DNA of 34,359 nucleotides from Desulfovibrio sp. (GTDB lineage Bacteria > Desulfobacterota > Desulfovibrionia > Desulfovibrionales > Desulfovibrionaceae), in contig JAISTH010000010.1 in NCBI GenBank assembly GCA_031272715.1, positions 1 through 34,359 on the forward strand. Reading direction: 5' to 3'. The translations under genes were made by a program, and so were the position numbers. Positions 33,324-34,359 of this stretch are shown one piece after another. Position 1 is the stretch's first letter. Every line of letters starts with the position of its first letter. Under the pieces are notes generated by a model. That model was not told where the DNA came from. It ran no database searches and worked only from the letters and a program-made list of their open reading frames with translations.

Positions 33324-34359
33324 GTGGAATGGTCCTACGGCGCCGTATGGGCGCTTCGCAAACATCTGGATTTTGACCCGAGCCAGGCCGAGTTCGTCGT
33401 CGTGCAGGCTTCCCAGGCTTTCGGCACCGCCGTTGTCCACCCGCCGTCCTGGCCGTGGGACGTGTGGCTTCCGTCGTGGGACCGCTCCGTCCCGCTCTGC
33501 GACAAGGCAACCATGCTCACGATGGCGAAGACTCTGCGCGAGTTTCTGCTGGATCCGGCATCGGACTGCCTATACCATTTCAAGACGTACTATTACGGCG
33601 GTGCGGGCGCCTATGCCCACGCCACGCTCGAGCATGTGAAGCGCATGCTGGAAGATCCCTCCTGGGAAACGAACGCCGCCACAACGGAGGTCGTTGCGGG
33701 ACTGGTCCTGGACGGCTGCGACGTGCGGATCGACGCGCTTGCCGCCACGTTGAAGCATCTGGAATTCACCTTCGGCCAGGAACTCCCGCTGCCCGTGCCG
33801 TGGAATCGCTGGCTCGAGGAGCACGAGGAATTCATCAAAGCAGCGAAGGACAGGATCCCGGACAACCCGGACTGGAGCGGCCTGGGCGAAACCGCCGACC
33901 ATCCTCGGGATCCCGGCGATGAGCGGGCTTTGACGCTGGCCGAGCAGAAGACCGCCTGGATCGAACTGTTGCCCGAGGAACCCGTCGCGAATCTCTGCCG
34001 ATATTTATGCCAACTGGCCACCGAGCGGAACAGCATGTACCGCTATCCCGACGGGCGATGGAAACCGCAGTTGTGGATCGATGCGCGATGTGCAGCAGGA
34101 TTAGGTCGCGCCAAGACCTCCGGCAAAAGGTCCGACGCCGCCGCCGCCGTCGCATGGATGCACCGGAAGTTCCCGTCCATACGCAAGGCATGCGGCAAGC
34201 ACGGGCTTACGTGGCCGCCCGGACCCGACGATTGGAATAAAGTAAGCGTTTCTATCCGCGATTTGGCAAGGCGTAGAAATAATGCCATCACGGCATCCTC
34301 CTACCAACAATATAAAAGGAGGGTTCCCCGATGGTGGCAGCAGCAAAAGATCCCGCGAT
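33324..34359 (+). CDS. Unknown protein, GTG start, runs off the right edge
   Basis: An open frame of at least 345 codons starting at GTG 33324, 6-7 nt after GGAGGAGG; the frame has no stop before the window ends. The product starts VEWSYGAVWALRKHLDFD and shows an aromatic- and Trp-rich composition (HPPSWPWDVWLPSWDRS; FKTYYYGGAGAYAHA). A charged helical middle and a basic C-terminal part (RRRNNAITASSYQQYKRR) follow. No family is recognised. It lies 110 nt after integrase 2 on the same strand, as an accessory gene of the second element. Because it starts with GTG and is cut by the window edge it is easy to miss. Confidence 0.75.
   Translation, partial: MEWSYGAVWALRKHLDFDPSQAEFVVVQASQAFGTAVVHPPSWPWDVWLPSWDRSVPLCDKATMLTMAKTLREFLLDPASDCLYHFKTYYYGGAGAYAHATLEHVKRMLEDPSWETNAATTEVVAGLVLDGCDVRIDALAATLKHLEFTFGQELPLPVPWNRWLEEHEEFIKAAKDRIPDNPDWSGLGETADHPRDPGDERALTLAEQKTAWIELLPEEPVANLCRYLCQLATERNSMYRYPDGRWKPQLWIDARCAAGLGRAKTSGKRSDAAAAVAWMHRKFPSIRKACGKHGLTWPPGPDDWNKVSVSIRDLARRRNNAITASSYQQYKRRVPRWWQQQKIPR
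34331..34359 (+). CDS. Possible start of a further gene (nine codons seen)
   Basis: ATG 34331 follows AAAAGGAGGG with good spacing and reads MVAAAKDPA to the window edge. If real it overlaps the end of the preceding frame, which would then stop just beyond the window. Too short to identify. Confidence 0.35.

Overview
The window looks like a chromosome segment of a GC-rich Gram-negative anaerobe, most likely one of the Desulfovibrionales. That placement is inference from gene content: a NikKMLQO nickel importer behind a NikR-like operator, and a tRNA-Asp/rlmE/yebC/ruvC cluster. No rRNA or other taxonomic marker is present. The core genes are GC-rich. Two stretches, about 15.5-18.6 kb and 23.4-24.5 kb, are visibly AT-rich and look acquired.

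Left part, 0.2-15.2 kb, mostly housekeeping. An oligopeptide-type ABC ATPase is followed by an allophanate hydrolase. A 1.2 kb non-coding stretch carries an orphan terminator. Then come tRNA-Asp(GTC), rlmE (23S rRNA methyltransferase), yebC (YebC/PmpR family), ruvC (Holliday junction resolvase) and grpE with a His-rich N-terminus. rlpA lies on the minus strand behind a small repeated intergenic element. A complete nickel ECF-type uptake operon (nikK-nikM-nikL-nikQ-nikO) has overlapping genes and a dyad operator just upstream. A response regulator with an HD-GYP output domain follows.

Middle, 15.4-18.6 kb: an AT-rich accessory patch with a five-helix membrane protein, a secreted SGNH-type hydrolase, a YqhA-family membrane protein, and a YefM/YoeB toxin-antitoxin pair whose toxin reading frame is broken at a run of five A/T.

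Right part, 19.1 kb to the end: mobile DNA inserted at a tRNA-Val(CAC) 3' end. A 19-bp direct repeat of the tRNA 3' end (19153-19171 and 31657-31675) brackets a 12.5 kb element. On its minus strand the element carries a P4-type integrase, a small unknown gene, an AlpA-like regulator, a Cys-pair protein, a PrimPol-helicase replication protein, a repeat-rich origin-like region and a small unknown gene. Two plus-strand cargo genes sit at its distal end. One encodes a 1273-residue protein made of 36 nearly identical 27-residue ankyrin-like units with a C-terminal membrane anchor. The other encodes an exported DUF3298-type protein. To the right, a 50-nt 3' fragment of the tRNA-Val gene abuts a second, unrelated tyrosine integrase and an unknown gene that starts with GTG and runs off the window. 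This suggests two elements in tandem at the same tRNA. The most novel item is the satellite-like element and its repeat-protein/DUF3298 cargo pair, whose function cannot be read from sequence.
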